Shown here: positions 24,264-35,719 of the stretch, one piece after another
Layout of the letters: each line of letters begins with the position of its first letter
Numbering within the stretch: the stretch's first letter is position 1
Assembly: GCA_021464415.1 (NCBI GenBank)
Contig: CM038470.1
Coordinates: 11,296,394-11,360,393, forward strand
DNA length: 64,000 nt
Direction of reading: 5' to 3'
DNA from: Lonicera japonica
Taxonomy: Eukaryota > Streptophyta > Magnoliopsida > Dipsacales > Caprifoliaceae
The notes under the pieces: model-generated
Seen by the model: only the letters and a program-made list of their open reading frames with translations
Databases searched by the model: none
What the model was told of the DNA's origin: nothing
Position numbers and translations under genes: made by a program

Positions 24264-25632
24264 TAGGGGTGTTCACCGGTCGGTCAACCGACCCGTTGAC
24301 CGGGTTTTTGGACCGGACCGGACCGAAAATGTATATAAGACCGGACCGAACCGAAGCAGTGTTTATCGGGTCGGTTTCGGTCGGTCCATTGGTCTGCTGT
24401 TGTTGAGATTTGGGATTAGGGTTACAAATATTCAAATTTAGTTTATTAGATGTTTTTTTAAGGGTGGTTTTATTTACCCCCACAAAAATATGAAACTCAC
24501 CCCACCTCTTTTTACAATTTTACATGATAAAAAATAAATAAAATTCAACCAAACAATCCCTACAAAACCACCGCCTGCCATAAAACAGAGTTCTTCCGTT
24601 TCACATTCTCAGCAAAATTATTCATCACAATATCCAATTTCATTCTTGCTTTATCTCTAATTTCAACAAACATAGCATTGAGAGACCGCCAAACAATCAC
24701 TTCCGATCAAATTTGATGTTGCTGCTGCCATGATCACTGAGGGAATTGAAATTAACAATATTTTTGTTTTGGTCTGAAATTAACGAATTGAAACAGCGTA
24801 TATTTGGGCTTTCATTTAGGGGCCTAGATTATTAGTGTAAAACAAATTGAAAAGAATCCATACAAACAAATCTTTCTCTTTTCCATTAAGATTAACAAAG
24901 TTGAATAACTACAAAATTATACATACATGTATGTATGCTTGCAACGCTGTTGTTTATGCATATCTATTTATCGTCATCTGTTTTCCTGAGCAATCACTGC
25001 AGGAATAAATCACTAAAAACTCCGATTAAAATTGAAAGCAATTCTCGATTTTAATCCTCTCTCCTCCAAATCCATCATTCTTTGTATCATAGTCCTTTCA
25101 TCTAGATAATCTACCATATTTTAATTTGCAATTGAAAACAACTCTGACTTGATTATTTTGATTCAATATGAGTTACTTTTACGACAAGCCTAGATGGATT
25201 TAAGACATTGTTTGGCTTTTGTTAAATAGATGGGGTGAGAAGAAAGAAAATGAAAATATTTGGTGGGGTGAGTTTCAAGTGGGGTGAAAAGAATATTTTT
25301 GTGGGTGGATTTAAAAACACCCTTTTTTAATTAAAGTGAAGTGAAAGACCGAAAGTTAATATGACATGTAGGTTTTTTAAAGAGTGACAGACCAGTAATA
25401 TATAACTAATATTAGCAAATATATATAATTTTAAAAAATATACAAATACTCGGTTCGGTTCGATTTTATAGGGTTTTTTAACCTATAGGACCGAGGACCG
25501 GACCGAATTTAATCGGTCCAAAAAAAAGTAGACCGAACCGACCCGCAACATATATAAAAACCGAAAAAAATCCTACGGTCCGGTCCGGTTCGGTCGGTCT
25601 TTTCGGTCCGGTTCAGTTTTTGCACACCCCTA
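24264..25632. mobile_element. hAT MITE carrying a nested element
   Basis: Begins TAGGGGTGTTCACC and ends GCACACCCCTA. It is flanked by the exact 8-bp duplication GGTAGAAG (24256-24263 and 25633-25640). Sub-terminal parts are packed with GGACCGGACCG and CGGTCCGGT motifs. Removing the nested element (24462-25322) and its 8-bp duplication leaves 500 bp, similar to the other hAT MITEs here. No transposase. Confidence 0.92.
24462..25322. mobile_element. Second MITE nested inside the hAT MITE
   Basis: Ends are GGGTGGTTTTATTTACCCC on the left and, in reverse, GGGTGTTTTTAAATCCACCC on the right. The inverted repeat continues through CCCACAAAAATAT and AAACTCACCCCAC. It is flanked by the 8-bp duplication TTTTTTAA (24454-24461 and 25323-25330). 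861 bp and non-coding. The duplication length again points to hAT, but the terminal sequence differs from the host element. Confidence 0.8.
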
Positions 25633-25911
25633 GGTAGAAGAAAAAGGCCATTTCGAGTTAAATGTATCAAGCGGAAAACATGCAAAAAGGGCCAAAAACA
25701 AATAAAAATCTTTTAAGATTTTAGAAGTATAAATCAAAAAATAAAATAACCAAAAACTAAAAAATATCTTCATCTATCCTCTTTGCAACTTCTTTATCTT
25801 ACTAACTATAATAATAGATCGAACGGCAAAAAACAAAAAAAATTGTTTGACAAATAGTGATATTAAATGAATTAATAAAAAAATAGCAATAACCTCATAT
25901 AACTTCATCAC

Positions 25912-26054
25912 CCAGTGGTAGGCAACCTCCACCCTTGACTTGAGGTCAAGGGTTCGACTCATGGGGTGGGAGGGGAGGGTTTTTCTTTATTTGTAGGATT
26001 AAGGGAGAGACTTAGACCTCCCTTAATTTTTTTTTTTAAAAAAAAAAAAAAAAA
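25912..26054 (+). mobile_element. SINE family B, copy 1, full length
   Basis: The head has an A-box-like AGTGGTAGGCAA and a B-box GGGTTCGACTC, so it is tRNA-derived. A GGGTGGGAGGGGAGGG segment follows, then CTTTATTTGTAGGATTAAGG and a T-run/A-run tail. It is flanked by the 8-bp duplication TTCATCAC (25904-25911 and 26055-26062). 143 bp, non-coding. Confidence 0.85.
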
Positions 26055-26062
26055 TTCATCAC

Positions 26063-28780
26063 ACAAGTTGAGGAGATGTTGAAAATTCTAAATAATGCCG
26101 TTGTTGAAAAGCTTATTAAAAAGACAAGAAGTTAGGGTGCTCGTCGAGAAAAGTGAAAAGGTAAGTACGTATTTGAAAGAATTTGGTACAATGTTGTTTA
26201 CTTTTTAAGAGTCTAATGGTGTTTTTCATCAAGAGTTTAATTAGTTAAGATATAATCTAATATTATAATAAATATTGTAGACTTTGATTTGCTCTCTTAT
26301 TAGTTCAGTAATATGAAATTTTTATCAATATAAACTTTGATTTTAGTGAAAACTCTTTTAAGTTAAATAAATAATAAAAAGTTTAATTATCTTAAGTTAA
26401 TACATACAAAGAGACATATTTCACTGTACAAGAAAATAAAATCTTAATTGATGTCAAATCATTAAACACCAAATCAAATTTTACATTTATACACAAATTT
26501 ATTTGTCTTTCTCAACTCTCTTTCTCTCCCGGGGGTGTAGGAGGGTACAGGAGATTTGAAATTCAAATTTCAAACTTTTTTTATTTTTTTAAAAGTACAC
26601 ACTCTTTCCTGTTATTATTTGCCAAAAAATAAAAAATAAAAAATTCTTCTCTAAAAAGTCCCCCAAACACACTCTCTCTCTATCTGCTAATCTATTTTTT
26701 TTCTAAACACTCACCAAGCACCTCCTTTGTCCTCCTATATAACTTGCACCAAAAGAGCTACTCCTCCCAAAAAATTGTATGTATGTGGGTTTCAATATAT
26801 TTATTTTCCATGCCTTTTAGGGGTTATTATTGTGTTTTATTTATGTATTTCTCTTCACATATATGTAAATGGATTTTATTGATGTATTTTCAAGTTATTA
26901 TTTTCATGTATATATGTTGAGACTTGAGATAGATATTGAGATGCACTATTTTCAGAGAGGAAGAGAAAAAGTGGGAGAAGGGAAGGGGAGGCCTTGGTTT
27001 GTGATTAGTGTTTTAATGGAGCAATCAATTAATCGACAAACTACATGGGGTTTAGTATATTGTGTGATGGAAGATTCCCAATTCAAATTAATTTGATTTC
27101 TCTTTCTTAAAGAGTTACCTAATACATTTTGAAGAGTTCCAATTCTCGGAATGAATAATTTATTTTAATTCACCTTTTATATTTAACTCTCTTCTCTAAA
27201 CGGTTTGATGTTTTGTGCAATGGAAAAAGATAGAAAGATAAGGGGAAGATCCGGTGGAAGATAGAGTGGGTGAGGGATCGGAAAAGTGGAAAATTGTGGT
27301 GAAAGTAAAAAAGTGGATTGAAAAGTGGGATTGGATATGAGTTAGTTTAAGAGAAGGTGAAAACAAGAAAAAACAAATAATGTGAGAGAGAAAGTAATGA
27401 GAGATTTCTTACTATAATTATATTTATGAGATTCTTTTTTAGTTTGCAATATATTTGACATACATTTAATTTGATCGCTTTTGATACACGCAATTGAGCA
27501 TTTCTTCAAACTTTCTTATTTGTAAATTGTTGCTCTTATTTGTAAATCTTTGGTATCATTAGTACTAACATTGTTTACAAAAATAATCTGCATTTAAAAA
27601 AAAATGAAAAGAAATTATTTTTTGTTTTAAATTAAAGGAAAGAATAATACTACAATTGGGTTTGACATTCATTTGAATAATAATTCCTTCATTTTTCATC
27701 CTAATTTTGTTTTGGGATATCTAAGTTTAAAAGTTTTATTTTTTAAAGACATTTATTACGTTGGGACTATAAGACTTTGTACTTACTCTATTAAAAATAA
27801 TAAAAAAAATCAATAACACACTAACTAAGTGCATCTCAATTTTTGAAATTTTACAATTAAACACCAAATTAAAAATTTCCTCAAAAAACAAATTCTTATT
27901 TTCAGAGTACAAGCTAATGGAACATCCCAATGGTTCATTAGGGAGGAGAGGGAGTGGGAATGGAACCTCAATTGTCTGTTTGAATTACTACTTTATGCCA
28001 CTTGGACTTTTGTAGGGAGGGGAGGGAGAGGGAATAGAACCTTAGTTGCCTGTTTGAATTACCATTTTATGCCATTTGGACTATGACGCAAATCTTATTA
28101 TTCGTAAATAATTGTTTATTTTTAAGAATAACAATTTATCTTTAACTGTCGGCCTTTTATCGTGAAGTATTAAAAAAGAATTGTGTACTTTTAAATGTTT
28201 TACCGTGCTTTCCTACATGGATAATTAGATGATGCCATATGAATTGAACCAGCACGTGCATGTCAAAAATTATTTGGTATGCAAGTCCTCATTTCACACA
28301 TATACGCAAGGGTGAGATTTATGGCAAGCGAGGATGGATGGATCGACTTTTAGCAGAGATCGAATATAGTCATATACATTACATTTCAAAATACGGCATA
28401 ACATAAACGAAAATTTCGAACATACTTAACAAAGGATTTATTTTTACGGAACTTAATATAATCCGAAAATAAACTATATATCGATGTCTTAGTAGTAGGG
28501 TATAAAATAAAAATGAGGCGCATACAACCAAAAAAACAAAATTACGACGAAGTTGATTGTTTGACATTGGTTCTTGGGTTACATAAATAAAGTTTTTAAC
28601 AAATATTTTACACTTGTCTTAATAAATAAACTCGAACGCTACTGAAGCTCCACTTAATTAGTTATACAACTGACGTGGTGACAGCTGAGAAAAGTCAAGC
28701 TTGGACACTTGAAAATTCGACCACGTACCATGAATAAACTAAAACCAAACCAAAGGGCGAACCTAAACCTCCTCCTCAAA
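26063..28780. other. Intergenic region between the SINE and the F-box pseudogene
   Basis: No supported gene. At about 26510-26790 a CT-rich stretch, a TATA-like CCTATATAACTTG (about 26734) and a short leader-like segment resemble a promoter, but no convincing coding sequence follows. A near-tandem duplication of roughly 75 bp lies at 27941-28085. Confidence 0.5.
27941..28085. repeat. Tandem duplication, two units of about 75 bp
   Basis: Two adjacent units share GGGAGG..AGGGAG, GGAAT.GAACCT, TGTTTGAATTAC and TTTATGCCA.TTGGACT in the same order with a few substitutions. Non-coding. Confidence 0.75.
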
Positions 28781-30945
28781 TTAAAGTATAAGGAATTCAA
28801 CCCCCGGTGATAGCTTAGGTGACAGATACTGCCTGGCACGCTCCTTCGCGGTCACTCTCTCTTTCTGAAGCGCTTGCATTGGAGTTCCCGATAAATGAGT
28901 AGGATAGCGAGTATCGATAGTAATCTTCTCGAGATACGGAGCATTTGTAACTAGAAACGTAGCTAGCTCCATATCAGATCTACTCCCACGAAACCCGGAC
29001 ATTTCAACCAACTTGAGACATGCAAGCCTACATTCTTTCTCCTCCATCTTTCTTTTTTTAGGGCCTTCGAACCATTCGAACTGCATGCCAATTAAACACA
29101 AAAACAAGTGTCATCACTTTCACTGAATATTAATAATAATAATAATAATCATCAAACAATATCATCCTAAATTGCACGCGCGCACAAACACATATAGATT
29201 ACCTCTACGGGGACACATGTTGGGACACTCAGTAAAAACGGTGATGAGTCGTTAACACATTAGTTGATGGACTGGTCCATCATAAATACAATCTATACAA
29301 ATTTTACTGTTGATCAATGTAAAAGTGATACACCAGTTCCTCAATACATGTCTCCGAACTATGTCTTTCAAGAGTTATTGATATATATTTATATACATAC
29401 ATAAGCACTAGAGCAAGCAATCCACTTATTAACTATAATCCAAAGAAACTTGTATTGGACCAACATCTCATAGATGCACCGAGTGCATTAATACTATTTT
29501 TTTTGCCCTTGCCTTTTCTTGGACTTCAATTGTAACTTCACAATAACTGTTTGGTGATCTGAAATATATACGACGTGCAAGTAAACCCATAAACTCTAAA
29601 TGAAAGCCTATTCCCGTAAACCCATTTTGAGCGAGTCAAAGGGCAGACATTATTAAACAGACTCTTAATTTCGTTAAGCTTTAAGAATCTAGTGGAGTTT
29701 TAATTGCACATAGCCTCTGCAATCATATAGGAATTTTTGCAAAGAAAACATGAAATGTTGCACGTGATTTTAAACTTTTAATGCAATATGGGGGAATCAG
29801 CAGGAGAACAATATTAGTGTACCTGCACACAAAGTCTATACAACATTGGGCATTTTGCTAGTAGTGTAGCGTAGGGAAGGACACCGAATCCATCCCATGC
29901 CAACACTACCAATTCCAATTGCTTGAGATTCTTTAATTCAGGGAATGTGTCAAACCTCCTGGAAACCTGGACAAAGCAATCAAAGCAGAAGGATTAAAAA
30001 CATTGATGTCGGTCTTAATATGCACGGCTGGGTGAAAAAGATAAAAAAAGACAGCACAGAAATGGTCCACTTACAAAATGTCTCATGTCGAACTTAAGTT
30101 TCTCTATCTAAGAAGGAGGGATAATTTGCTCTTGGAATTTCACAACAATGTCCCAACAGTATTTTCCTCCGAACGATACATCGGCAAGATTTGGGACATT
30201 CTTGAAGCAAAGACTTGCTAGTGGTCCAACATATTTCAACGACCCCAGATTTATTGCAGAAGAAATCTCTAGAAACTCCATACTGTCACAGTCGGATATC
30301 TCCAAGTATTTTAGCTTCGGAGAGGCAGCAACAACTTTGGCACCAACCAGGCTTTGCGAGCATCTGACGCTTACAAATTCAAGAAAAGGGCAGTTGGATA
30401 AAAGGTACTCAAGTAGTTCCCGAGTCACGTCTACATAGTTCAACTGGAGGTGTGCTAGGGAATTATTGGTGGTTGGATGGCCGATAAGAGATTTTGCTGG
30501 AAAAGGGTAAATATCCTCTGAACTTCCAGAGATTCGCTCTAAATCCAGTTCAAATCTCCGCGCTCCCTTTTGCAATGCAAATTTAATCCAGCTATCAATA
30601 TCTGATTTATAACTAGAATCCAAATCAAAATGGACTCTGAATCCGTCGATGGTGGCGCCGTTATGCGACTCCAAGATGCGATTTACCCATTTTACAAACG
30701 GGGACCTCTCTTGCACGCGTTGGGGATGCCTTAACTTCATCTCCACGAAAAGCTTAATTGACCATAAAACGTTTGAACCTTCAAAAAAATCCAAGGTACC
30801 AGTGGTGTGCGTCCATAATTTTTTCCACCTGCGAGAGAATTGTGGTACAGGCTGCTTCTTTCATCGTGAGTTGGGACAAAATGGTCACAAGAATGTCATC
30901 CGGCAACTCACTAATCCGATCTGCCGATAGAGAATTTCGGCTCAT
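28781..30945 (-). pseudogene. F-box/LRR-like protein, disrupted
   Basis: Minus strand, three exons: 30945-30075, 29966-29823 and 29080-28781. The start reads MSRNSLSADRISELPDDILV, a typical plant F-box onset (LPDDIL...LSQLTMKEA). At about 30826-30835 the frame breaks just where ILSRRWKKLW-like F-box sequence is expected: WKKLWTHTTG continues in another frame. The next 228 codons are open and resemble the LRR region of F-box/LRR proteins (repeated LxxLxL, CPFLEFVSVRCSQSL). An in-frame TAG at 30108-30110 interrupts exon 1 eleven codons before the GTAAGT donor. Exons 2 (48 codons) and 3 (100 codons) are open and in phase. The last part resembles the APYLEKITID segment near the end of such proteins. 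Family members are SCF ubiquitin-ligase substrate receptors. Two separate lesions argue for a recent pseudogene, since the other exons and splice sites are well kept. Confidence 0.8.
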
Positions 30946-32866
30946 GTTGCACTGTAATCACAAACAAGCAAAATAAACTCAAAAGTCTATAATTACAATA
31001 AGCATGGTAAAGGTAGATATATAATTATCCCGGTAGCAAAAGCTAAAATTGAAAGCTAATCACCTTCCGTAACTTAGAAGTAGGCCGCAAATATTTTTCC
31101 ATGTAATTTATTGGTCCGAGAGATTATGTCACAACATGACGTAGCGGAAAGCTATGAAATGGGATATAATCTCACAATATAGAGAAAAACACTCAAATTT
31201 TATTAAAGATTAAATTGACTAAACGATTACAAAGCGATTCCCTTATAAAAGATTACAAAACATAAGAAAGGAAACAAATTTGAAACAATTCGAAAAAACT
31301 GCCAAAAATAGGAAATTGCAGAAATTAGAGGATTCTGCAGTGCTGATGACGAGGATCGCGCGGGATTTGACGGAAGTCAAATCTGACTTTCCAAACTCAA
31401 CTTATTGCGTTATTAATACCTGCCTTAAATAGTAAATACGCGGATTCGGAGGCCTAAATGAAGGAATTTGGCCGAAAAACGACGTGCATCACCGCCAGAG
31501 GCAGTGACTTGATTTCTCTGGGCCGTTTCGGGTCAAACTAGCCAGGCCCCACGCAATTCTGGTCTCGTCACTTTTTGGGCCAGGCGGGCTTACGACGATC
31601 CAGTGTGGCTAAATACAGGTCCGCTACCTGTTCTACATCACAACAGCCTCTGCAGGAAGGAGAATACTAATAATTAGAAAATCAACGTCAAAATTTAGGT
31701 TTAACTATTGGGCAGCGAGAAAGGATATGAAATTTGGAGTGAGGGGAGGGGTGTTGTACAACTCATGTATCAGAGTAGGGTTTGCACGTACTGTTAATCA
31801 CAAACAAGCAAAACAAATTCAAATTTGGCAATAAAGCATAAATATAATATGCATAGTAGGCCGCAAATCACCTTCCGTAATTTAGAAGTATGCCGCAACA
31901 AAGTCAGAATTTAGGTTTAACTATTAGACGGCGAAATAATGTTGATGCGAATTTAATGATAAAATTTGGTGGAGATGATCTTATTTTTACTAAATATTAT
32001 TAAAAAAAAAAATCAATCTTTTATCATTAAAAAATTCAATCCAGCCAACGAATTGAAACCTTAAACAGGATAAAACCAAATCAGTAAAGAAAAAAAATAA
32101 TAGGAACCTGACAGCAATCAATCAACCAAAAAATTAGAGGAGCGGATTCTACATGCAGAGGTTAAAAAATCGTATGCGTGAGCAGATATAGAGAGAGTTT
32201 CGATTTAGTTTTCTTTTACAACAAATTTTTTTTCGTAGTCTTCGATTTAGTTGGACGGTATATATAGTGTTTAGGTTTCCCCGGTTTTTTAATCTTACCA
32301 GAATTTCAGTTTGGTACAAAACTTCAAACAAAGAAAAAAATACAAGTTAAATTAGCTTGCACGAGACTGAAATTCTGGTAAGATTGTGGCTTATATTCCG
32401 TTTTAAAAGTGTTTTTTTTTTTAAGTAAATAAAATTGATCTGTGGATTTTCGATTGAATTAATGTTTAGTTGTTCACAATTTCCATTACTGACAATGTCT
32501 GTTGAGAAATATATGCATAGTCCTTTTTTGTGTGCAAAATTAATTTTTGTGACAAGTAAAAGTAAGTTGTAGCCATGCGGTTTTGAATTGTATGACATTG
32601 TTATTTTCTTGACTTTATTTTTACATTTTATATTCAATTATCAAACCATGACAACGTGAGAGAAATATAGAATAGTCCTTTCATTTTACTGAATTTATTT
32701 TCACTAAGATTTTGTTTCATAGGGTTTATTTTCTATAGAGAATGGTCCTATTTCATTAAAGTTCCAACTTTCTCGAGTGTTTTTAATACTATTTTTTTAA
32801 GAAAATAAATTTTAGGAAGCTGCCACGTAACCCTTTTTTATTGAAAAAACTAGAAATTACGTATAA
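30946..32866. other. Upstream flank of the F-box pseudogene, duplicated around an LTR-like insert
   Basis: Sequence just upstream of the pseudogene (ATCACAAACAAGCAAAA, then CACCTTCCGTAACTTAGAAGTA and GGCCGCAA) is repeated at about 31797-31905. The two copies are separated by an LTR-like block at about 31127-31645. No gene seen in 31950-32860. Confidence 0.55.
31127..31645 (-). mobile_element. Probable solo LTR or LTR fragment
   Basis: This block has higher GC than its surroundings. On the minus strand it starts TGTTGTGATGTAGAAC and ends CATGTTGTGACA. It contains a TATA-like TTTACTATTTAAGG and a polyadenylation-like AATAAAATTTG near the end, in the order of a plant LTR. A matching 5-bp target duplication was not found and no internal coding region adjoins it. 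Boundaries are approximate. Confidence 0.45.
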
Positions 32867-33465
32867 GGGCTTATTATATATTGATTTTTATCAAAAATCC
32901 AATGAATAATATTTTTTTGAATGAAGGGCCTATTTTTAATTGGTAATTAGTGTAAGAGGCCTATTTTGTTTTATATTTTAAATGAATGTATTTGAATAAA
33001 TTTAAATATCATTTAGTTAATAAAAACATATTATGTATTACCTAAATTACCCCTTTTTATGAAATTTACACAAAAAATATGGACTATAAAGTTCATATTG
33101 CAGTAAAATATGAACTGCAAAGTTCATATTGCAGTGAAATATGGACTGCAATATGAACTTTGCACTAAAAATATGGACTGTAAAGTTCATATTGCAGTAA
33201 AATATGGACTGCAATATGAACTTTGCACTAAAAATATCGACTGCAAAGTTCATATTGCAATGAAATATAGACTGCAAAGTTCATATTGCAGTCCATATTT
33301 TAATGCATATTGGTATTTTTTAGTTTATTTTAAGGGTTGTGATGTCATTTTATAATGAAAAAAAAAGACACATGTCATATTATCAATAAAATAAAAAATA
33401 GGCCCTTTATTTAAAAAAAAAATTATTCATTGGCTTTAGTGTGAAAATCTTTCTCTAATAAGTCC
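32867..33465. mobile_element. MITE-like element copy B with inverted/tandem GCAAAGTTCATATTGCAG array
   Basis: Terminal inverted repeats of about 65-70 bp: GGGCTTATTATATATTGATT on the left against GGACTTATTAGAGAAAGATT on the right in reverse, both leading into CCAATGAATAAT and AAGGGCCTA. The core (33070-33300) holds about nine copies of an AAGTTCATATTGCAGT unit in both orientations, joined by AATATGGACTG. Shares its left flank with copy A. No coding capacity; short ORFs here are translations of the array. Confidence 0.8.
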
Positions 33466-33972
33466 TTTTTTTTAATTGCCCCTTGAAAAAACCAATTCAT
33501 GCCTTCCCACTTAATTTACTTTTAAAGGGATTTAAAAAAATATAAAAAAAAAAAAAACACTAGAATGACATTTTCACTTTCGCACACACGCAGGGACTTC
33601 AACGCAATAGTATGCCTTTTAACAATGTGAGTAAATGGAATGTTTTATTATTAAGTCATTAAAATGTCCTTATTTATTCGATTTGGGATTTAAATCTTCC
33701 TTATTTATAATTTTAACCCTATCTTAACCTTTAAACTTCTTTATTCCATCTCTTTAATTATTACATTAGATAATAGTATTACGGAAAAAGTATAGATTTA
33801 TTAAGGTATGATGTTTATTAAAGAGTTCCAATATTGTAACAAATGCACATTAAAGTTAGCAAAAGACCTATTGAATTCCATTGCATGATGGTTTCAAGAA
33901 GATGGATTATTGTTGGCTTATTAAATTGATTATACTCACACAATATATAACGTTTATACGATATTTAAAAAT

Positions 33973-34540
33973 GGGCTTGTTTGAAAAAATATTCTGTAAA
34001 AGAATTAAGGAATAATATTTTTTAAAATTAAGAATTTATATTTGATAAAACTACAAAAGGAGTGCAAAGTTAACTTTGCAGTATATTTTTAAATTGTAAT
34101 TTTTTATGAAATCAATCAAAAATAAGTTTGTACTAAATGTTTTTTAGCATATTATTATAAATAACTGTTTAATTAATAGTGCTTTAGAATTATTTTTAAA
34201 AATTACATATTTAAAACTCATTTATTAATAAAATACACATGATAATTTTTTCGAAGTTATGCAAAATTAAGTTTGAACTCCTTATTTTTAAAACATTACT
34301 ATGTATTTGGGTTTATTTGACATTATTTTAGAGCTTTATGAGTAAAAAATAAGAATATACTTGTTAAAAAATATAAACACATCATGCAAAACAAATTTGT
34401 AATAAATTTGTTGGATTGCAAAGTTAAATTTGCACAAAATACAATTTTGATCAAAGCCTTCATTTTAAAACACAATTAATAAATAAGCCCTTATTTCTAA
34501 AAAATATTATTCGCTGAATCTTTTATAAAAAACACTGTCA
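33973..34540. mobile_element. MITE-like element copy C, decayed
   Basis: The left end (GGGCTTGTTTGAAAAAATAT, then TAAAAGAATTAAGGAATAAT) and the right end in reverse (GTTTTTTATAAAAGATT, then CGAATAATATTTTTTAGAAA) form inverted repeats like those of copy B. The inside has scattered TGCAAAGTTAACTTTGCA and TGCAAAGTTAAATTTGCA, the same core motif as copies A and B but not arrayed. Boundaries approximate. Confidence 0.6.
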
Positions 34541-34836
34541 TCCAAAACCCTTTACCCATTTCCTATAAACGTTATGAATTCTCCTTCTTTCCTTTTGATA
34601 TTGGGTTTTCCAATGATGTAAGTTCCGGGGGTAATTCTTTATTTCCCATTTCTAAATAGCTTTCAGGCAAAGTTGTTTATTTCCATTTTATTCTACAATC
34701 ATCATACCCCCTCTTCCATATGTTTTAATCTCTCTAGATTTTTGTAAAAGGTATCTTATTTTTAGTTGTAAAGTGAAATATGTCTCATTTATCTTTTGAT
34801 ATGTTTCCCTGATATTTAGGTATAATATTATGTTAG

Positions 34837-35247
34837 TGTAGGTGGTGTATTTATGTACCAGAGCAGGTCCGGCCCAAGATGGTAGAGATGGTAACTGGAT
34901 TTAGTTTTTTTATAGGGTATCTCTCTCCAATTCTATCTTTTCCGTTTTTACTACCCCTTCTCTAGAAAGTCCCTTCTTCTATTTATATCCCTTTTTCATG
35001 CTCCCTAAGCTAGATTAGATTACAAATAAAATGACCATCCAGGGCATACCTTGTGATCCTTGTGATATTCACATCTCTCTTCCATGTGAGGAAAGCACAT
35101 ATGTTATAACTAACTTCTTTGCACTTTACAAGTGTCATTCTGTCATTCGTTCTTACAGTAAGCATTTATCATATTATATATTATTACAGGTGTCATTGCC
35201 TTATTGATTGGGATGCTTACGTCAGCATTTTCTTCATTTATAGATCT
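34837..35247 (-). repeat. 3' LTR, partial
   Basis: 411 bp aligned base for base with 45629-46039 at about 91-92% by eye. It ends at TATAGATCT, where the right LTR continues for a further 218 bp with no counterpart here. The missing part is the U3 start on the element's own strand, and no polypurine tract is found next to it. A deletion or recombination has therefore removed the internal end of this LTR. Confidence 0.85.
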
Positions 35248-35719
35248 TATGAATTCGGAGGCTTGATTTCTTTCAGAACTGACTTTCACACTTAGCCAAC
35301 TTTTTGAGAAATTTTATATTTGCGAGTATTCTCCACGTGTCATGTCATCGGTTACTGATTTCGATTGAGTGTTAAGAGATGACTGTTAAATCTCATTAAA
35401 TGAAGGTCACCTCTTACACGCCTATCAATAAAGTAAGGCGTCTCTTTGAGGGAAATAAGGGAAGGAGATTTTCAAAAAGGTATTTTTTATCCCTAATTTC
35501 TATCTTTTCATCTCCTCCGTCTTCTCGTAAAACTCTTTTTTCTAATAGCCAAATCTTTCTGCCGTCTTTCGGTTTGTTTCATCAAATTCGTTGCTCATCC
35601 CGTTCATCAATAGTTCTTCTTTTTCTGTAAGTCCCTAAATTCTTATTTCTTATTTTTGATTCATTTTCCCACAAAACCCTAGTTTCACTTCCTTTCGTCG
35701 TTGTTAACCATTGATCACC

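Noticed and set aside
26734..27096. Promoter-like CT-rich region with a TATA-like box followed by a 75-codon ORF
   Set aside because: The ORF has no recognisable domain or codon pattern, and no splice-linked exons were found downstream; kept only as a note on the intergenic region.
33047..33355. Repetitive ORFs on both strands encoding repeats of YGLQYELCTKN-like units
   Set aside because: They are translations of the short tandem array inside the MITE-like element and depend only on its unit length.
35400..35630. Plus-strand ORF of 76 codons before the antisense ORF of the Tat element
   Set aside because: No similarity to anything recognised, Ser/Phe-rich composition typical of pyrimidine-rich leader DNA; more likely 5' UTR of the antisense gene.
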